The notes under the pieces: generated by a model
Told to the model about the DNA's origin: nothing
What the model saw: only the letters and a program-made list of their open reading frames with translations
Database searches by the model: none
Source: Plectrocnemia conspersa
Taxonomy: Eukaryota; Arthropoda; Insecta; Trichoptera; Polycentropodidae
Direction of reading: 5' to 3'
DNA length: 64,000 nucleotides
Assembly: GCA_009617715.1 (NCBI GenBank)
Contig: VTFK01000003.1
Span: 4,216,001 to 4,280,000, forward strand
Program-made: the position numbers and the translations under genes
Shown here: piece after piece, positions 61,396-64,000 of the stretch
Layout of the letters: each line of letters opens with the position of its first letter
Numbering within the stretch: position 1 is the first letter of the stretch

Positions 61396-64000
61396 TGTAT
61401 CTAAAATAATAATTTTATAGGCATAGGTCAGTTTGAAGATGGGTATACATTTGTATCATATATCGGGTCGTTTAATGTAAACCGATATAATTCCGAGAAT
61501 TGGAAAAGCGGATTATTAGGATGCGTATACCACAACTTTTAGGTAAACGCTGGTGCTTAAATATTATTAGTTAATTAAATGTTTTCTGATTTAGCACCTT
61601 GAATTGTTATTTAATATTGTGAAACTGCTCTTGTATTTTATATTATTATTTATTTATTTTATGTTTTACATGTTTTAAAATTACTTAATATAAAATACAA
61701 ATTATAAAAATACGGCTGTACACCTTTTTTTAATAATTTAATTGTGATTGATCGCTTGTGCCGTAGCTTTGCGTCGCATTAGCATGATATTTTCGAGTTA
61801 AGACTTGTGGCTTGACTGGGCAAATTCTGGCGATTAATGTGGAAATAAAATTTTGGGTTCTAGACTTGCACTGGATCGTTTGTGTCTGTTTTTTGCTAGC
61901 TCCTCTGATAGAGAGCTCAGGAGCTGAACTCACGTGGCAAAATTAAGCAGAAGTATTTATTAAATACTAATGTTTCAGAATAATCACCAAAATTTGGATT
62001 TACACTATTTATATAAAGACATATCTGACTTATACAATTTGTTTAGACGATTCTAGGACAGTATAAATTGTATAATAAATATATACTTTTTTAAATTCTT
62101 TTCTAACGAAGACTATATACGGGTAGAATAAGTCGCTGACTATCGACATTAAAGACATTTGTATTCCATATGGATATTAAAGTTTTTTTTAGTAATATAA
62201 TTATTATACGGACAGATCATCACAGATTAGGTTTATTTAGATTTTTTAATCTTACTGATAAATATCAAGATGATAAAGTAAAACAGATATTTTTTTATTA
62301 ATGAGCTATTAACAGATAATATGATATGTATTAAAACGTAGACATGTAACGCTAGTTTTTGTAGGTTTCGCTACCTGCTCGTGAGTAGCGAACTTGTTAT
62401 CTTATCCGGACACATATCTCCATGTTGTTTTACATTGAAACACTTATCAGCTCAACAGTAATTTTTGATTTTAAAAGTGTTAAAAGCGCAGGAAAGGATT
62501 TTAGCGTCATATCAACAAGCCATTATCTTACCTTTATATATGTGAGTTAAATAATCATATTTTTTAACGATCATTTTAAAATACTTGTTTAATTGTCATG
62601 ACATAAATTTAGGTCAAATAAAAAAATATACTAATTCATTGAATTTTTTTTGGTGAATATAATTATATTTCGTGAATTATAAAGCAAAATCATGTTACCT
62701 TATATTCACATAAATGAGTTACATAATTTACTACGTGCTCTTACAAATTACTACATTTGCATTATCTGAAAGCTGGTAGAACATTTAGAACCAGTAAACG
62801 TATTATGTGTGTGTTTTTATGGGAGCTAAATATATAATTTACGGTAAGAATGTGTTGAACCACATATATTACTATATAAGTGTTTTGACATTTGACTCCA
62901 TAGGATCTCGCGTGTTATTTATTTATTAAAAATTCAGAGCGAAAAATATGTTGTTTAGTTTCATAATTATATAAAAGAATTAGGCATGTGAGGCATGTAT
63001 TTATTTACATTAAATATAATTTAAGCTTTTCTATATTTGAGGTATTTATAATAAACTGTATTTTTAATTCAGTAAATTGTTCAAATGACATTACAAAATA
63101 ATTTATTACTGGTTTTAGAATTAAAAACAGTTTTCTTGTCAATAATATAAAATTTTTTTTTTTATTGAAGACGTAAATACGTACAATGATATATCTATCT
63201 GTTTTTATTAATATTAAAAGCATTACAAGCACATAAAAATGTCAAATATCTCAAAAGTTTATTTTAGTTTATATGCTATTGCTTTAGGTGTTTATGTAAT
63301 CAAATAATATATTTATCTGAAGTATCTGTAAAATATACAATAATTTAAATTTAAACTGCTTGTTTTCTGTTTATTGTGTACAAATCATATAATGGTTTAT
63401 GATAAAACTGTGTTTAAATAAATTAAAACATTTTGAAGCAATAAAAATATAATTATTAAATTAAATTTATTCACTGTAATAAGTATAGCTTTGGAACATA
63501 AAATGAAACTTATAAATTATTTTAAAATTAAAACATACCTTTGATAGATGCTTTGGTTATTTTATTATCAATTTAATATTTAATATATGTCTTATTTATT
63601 TTAATGATATTTTAAAGGCTTTAAAATATTTTTTAATTACATAAATTTTATTAGATTCAATGTTGCAGCATTTCAAATAAATATTTCGATATTGGTCACG
63701 CTGTAAAGATAATGTATATTTGTCCAATTAAATTATTATTTAAAATAGTTATTTTATAAAAGCTGTTAAATGTATTAAGTAAATATATTATTTTAAATAA
63801 TAATCTGAAATTCTTTAGTTGTTTAGAATCATTATTATAGCAATTTAATAATATTAAGTCAGACATCTTATTTTATTATAAGGTTAAAAATAAGTAAATC
63901 CTTCACGTTTTCCAAGAACATTCAGCACATGGAAATGACTCACTTGCCTCAGCTTTGGGTCTAAATTGAGATCATCATACGATAATTAGAAATGCCAAAT

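Larger units (their letters stand above)
40544..64000 (+). other. Probable giant first intron, or intron plus intergenic DNA
   Basis: From the GTGAGT donor to the end no convincing coding exon appears on either strand: frames are short, family-less and usually A/T-rich. The interval holds hairpins (42.4, 42.9, 61.3 kb), repeats (46.3, 49.9, 52.9, 59.3 kb), and CpG-rich patches (48.5, 57.6, 58.3, 59.7-60.0 kb), listed individually. Everything else is unremarkable A/T-rich sequence. Confidence 0.4.

Noticed and set aside
62520..62535. Minus-strand donor AAG|GTAAGA
   Set aside because: Flanked by A/T-rich sequence with no exon-like content.

Overview
The window looks like nuclear DNA from an insect (at least an arthropod). 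It is strongly AT-rich. Its one clear protein-coding gene is split by a mixture of very short introns (65-68 bp) and longer ones. The repeats are of kinds common in insects: piggyBac-like ends with TTAA duplications, jockey-like non-LTR reverse-transcriptase relics, a mariner-like relic, LTR fragments and a tRNA-derived SINE. I cannot name the species. I see no bacterial-style operon, CRISPR array, rRNA or intact tRNA gene.

Region 1 (about 2.9-10.2 kb, + strand) carries the 3' part of a Dbl-family RhoGEF gene. Seven exons join in one continuous frame to 1194 residues: a long acidic, Ser/Pro-rich disordered region, a possible CxxC...CxxC zinc site, then a DH domain and a PH domain, ending in a stop at 9955-9957. 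The exon at 2858 starts mid-codon behind a good splice acceptor, so the true start lies upstream, probably outside the window.

Region 2 (about 10.2-40.1 kb) is a mobile-element-rich stretch between genes. It holds a degraded LTR fragment (about 11.4-11.7 kb), a piggyBac-like element flanked by TTAA (12.0-14.4 kb) that contains a second element with GGGCGAC-repeat ends and a tandem repeat, two decayed reverse-transcriptase fragments (17.4-17.8 and 38.4-38.9 kb), SINE copies (21.6 and 27.8-28.0 kb), a 208-bp fold-back (32.7-32.9 kb), a GC-richer insertion with a strong hairpin (33.35-33.6 kb) and a mariner-like relic (39.2-39.5 kb). Some short CpG-rich, non-coding islands may be regulatory.

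Region 3 (about 40.1-64 kb) opens with a striking CpG-rich block and a likely first exon on the + strand: a 5' leader, an ATG at 40530 and a GTGAGT donor at 40544. No convincing second exon follows, so the remaining 23 kb is probably a giant first intron, or intron plus intergenic DNA. It contains repeat fragments, perfect or near-perfect hairpins and several CpG-rich patches. The two genes are neighbours in the same orientation with no evident functional link.

I did not find a convincing new biological system. The most notable items are the composite mobile element at 12.0-14.4 kb, the putative zinc site and short helix repeats in the RhoGEF, and the CpG-rich promoter/first exon at 40 kb.
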